From: Balneolales bacterium
GTDB taxonomy: Bacteria > Bacteroidota > Rhodothermia > Balneolales > Natronogracilivirgulaceae
DNA length: 7,004 nt
Reading direction: 5' to 3'
Assembly: GCA_007127665.1 (NCBI GenBank)
Contig: SKYY01000210.1
Location: forward strand, 1-7,004
This document shows, piece after piece, positions 6,185 to 7,004 of this stretch. The translations under genes and the position numbers were made by a program. Every line of letters begins with the position of its first letter. The first letter of the stretch is position 1. The notes under the pieces are model-generated. The model made no database searches. It worked only from the letters and a program-made list of their open reading frames with translations, and was not told the origin of the DNA.

Positions 6185-6775
6185 ATGGATTCATACCATC
6201 AACTGTTCAAAGCCGTATTCCCGCTCTTTGTTGTACTGATGCTGGGGGTGATCTACAGCTTCGTGATCGGTGCCTCGAAGGGGTATCAGACGGATCTCCG
6301 GAGCGTTCATGGGGCGGTCCTGGATCAGGAGTACCGCATGAACTACTACGAGTTTTTGCATTCTGATGATTCGGGAAGGCTGCTGGTCGATCTCCGAAAC
6401 GAGGACCGGTACGTCAGGGGTCATCTGGAGGGTGCGGTCCACATTCCGGTGGAACAGATCACCGACCGCGGGATGCTGCGCAAAATGCGAGGCAGGGGAG
6501 TGCGCGAGGTCCTGCTTTACTCGGACTGTGAGCATGTGTCGACCATGGCGCACATGATGCTGGTATCACTCGGGATTGAGGGCGTCCGTGTACTGGCCGG
6601 CAGCTATGATACGGTCATGGGCCGGGCGCTGCGGGGCCGGGAAGACAGCTTTCTGTTCTTTCACGAGGAAAAACCGCGTTGGAATTACCGGGCGCTGGTG
6701 CCCGGTGACGGTTCCGCACCCGCAGCTGTTGAGCCGCAGGCACCGGCAGTCCCGATCCCCGAGGGCGGTTGCTGA
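6185..6775 (+). CDS. membrane-anchored rhodanese-like protein with displaced Cys and C-terminal EGGC
   Basis: This 196-residue protein (ATG 6185) has an N-terminal anchor helix (about 9-30) and a rhodanese fold (about 50-145) with VDLRNEDRYVRGHLEGAVHIP. Its active loop reads LLYSDCEHVS: the normal Cys position is Ser, and a Cys (C115) comes two residues later. After the fold comes a Pro/Ala-rich linker (about 174-192), and the protein ends in EGGC, like the preceding protein. Helix, rhodanese and EGGC in the same order suggest that this gene and the 3' part of the preceding gene are related by duplication. The TTG at 6176 in the same frame would add only three residues and is less likely. The gene sits 37 bases after the previous stop and probably shares its transcript. 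It may be a periplasmic sulfane-sulfur carrier or docking protein for the transporter; no reaction can be assigned. Confidence 0.75.
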   Translation: MDSYHQLFKAVFPLFVVLMLGVIYSFVIGASKGYQTDLRSVHGAVLDQEYRMNYYEFLHSDDSGRLLVDLRNEDRYVRGHLEGAVHIPVEQITDRGMLRKMRGRGVREVLLYSDCEHVSTMAHMMLVSLGIEGVRVLAGSYDTVMGRALRGREDSFLFFHEEKPRWNYRALVPGDGSAPAAVEPQAPAVPIPEGGC

Positions 6776-6823
6776 TCGGCGGGATTGGTTTTGCTGATGA
6801 TGCTACGGAGATTGGATGGATTT

Positions 6824-6844
6824 CCCGTGTAATATGGACACGGG
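6824..6844 (+). terminator. possible terminator hairpin after the cassette
   Basis: CCCGTGT (6824-6830) and ACACGGG (6838-6844) form a perfect seven-pair stem with a seven-base loop, 49 bases after the last stop and before a convergent tRNA gene. Position favours a transcription end for the cassette and possibly for the tRNA on the other strand. Neither strand has a clear T-run after the stem, so an intrinsic terminator is not proven. Confidence 0.35.
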
Positions 6845-6885
6845 TAAGCCGAACAGTCGTGATGATCCTGGCGTGCTCTTCGATG

Positions 6886-6958
6886 TGACCCCACCAGGAC
6901 TCGAACCTGGATCTAAAGCTTAGGAGGCTATTGTTCTATCCGGTTGAACTATGGGGTC
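6886..6958 (-). tRNA. tRNA-Arg (anticodon CCT)
   Basis: The minus strand folds as a full cloverleaf of 73 bases. The acceptor stem GACCCCA pairs with TGGGGTC and the discriminator is A. The D stem GTTC pairs with GAAC around AACCGGATA. The anticodon loop CTCCTAA carries CCT, with T33 and A37, on a stem with one T-T mismatch (ATAGC with GCTTT). The T arm is CCAGG-TTCGAGT-CCTGG. It reads AGG arginine codons. The CCA end is not encoded (CAT follows the discriminator). It points toward the cassette, so the two transcription units converge. Confidence 0.93.
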
Positions 6959-6977
6959 CGGAAACAAATTTTCCAAT

Positions 6978-6991
6978 TGGATACGTATCCA
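6978..6991. promoter_or_regulatory. 14-base perfect palindrome upstream of the tRNA gene
   Basis: TGGATACGTATCCA is a perfect palindrome beginning 20 bases upstream of the tRNA 5' end, and it overlaps a second one, CCAATTGG (6973-6980). Such a site could bind a dimeric regulator or overlap the tRNA promoter, whose -10 region would fall in the AT-rich bases 6964-6972. The function is unknown and chance remains possible. Confidence 0.2.
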
Positions 6992-7004
6992 TCCCGTAAA
7001 AGCA

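Noticed and set aside
6886..6958. tRNA as an integration site of a mobile element
   Set aside because: No integrase gene, no repeat of the tRNA 3' end elsewhere in the window, and no transposase remnant were seen.

Overview
The window holds one rightward gene cassette of six co-directional reading frames (748-6775). It is preceded by the 3' end of an unrelated gene (2-250) and followed by a leftward tRNA-Arg gene (6886-6958). The body is moderately GC-rich, while about 270 bases before the cassette (480-747) are strongly AT-rich. No start in the cassette has a convincing Shine-Dalgarno sequence at normal distance, and the tRNA does not encode its CCA end. Together with the gene content this suggests the Bacteroidota/Balneolota/Rhodothermota side of the tree. 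That placement is an inference from few signals and is not firm.

Layout. 2-250: C-terminal part of an unrecognised protein. 251-747: a gene-free stretch with two different short exact tandem duplications, then an AT-rich presumed promoter region. 748-2337: a membrane-anchored c-type cytochrome with eight CxxCH sites, of the octaheme tetrathionate reductase (OTR) type. 2468-3283: a four-helix di-heme b-type cytochrome with an unusual tail of six pentapeptide repeats. 3296-4291: a lipoprotein with two rhodanese domains. 4387-4887 and 4933-6147: the two halves of a split YeeE/YedE (sulf_transp, thiosulfate-transporter type) protein, the second fused to a membrane helix plus a rhodanese-like domain. 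6185-6775: a membrane-anchored stand-alone rhodanese-like protein. 6776-6885: a short convergent intergenic region with a perfect hairpin.

Proposed joint role (inference). The b-cytochrome would exchange electrons between the quinone pool and the periplasmic octaheme enzyme. That enzyme would reduce or oxidise a small sulfur (or nitrogen) oxyanion, with tetrathionate, thiosulfate or sulfite the favoured candidates. The rhodanese domains would bind or relay sulfane sulfur on the periplasmic face, and the split YeeE/YedE pair would move a sulfur species across the membrane.

The most distinctive feature is that the last two proteins share one architecture. Each has a membrane helix, then a rhodanese fold whose usual catalytic cysteine position is serine (YSD), and each ends exactly in EGGC. 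This suggests a relocated C-terminal cysteine that could carry persulfide. The combination looks like a coherent sulfur redox and transport module worth experimental attention.
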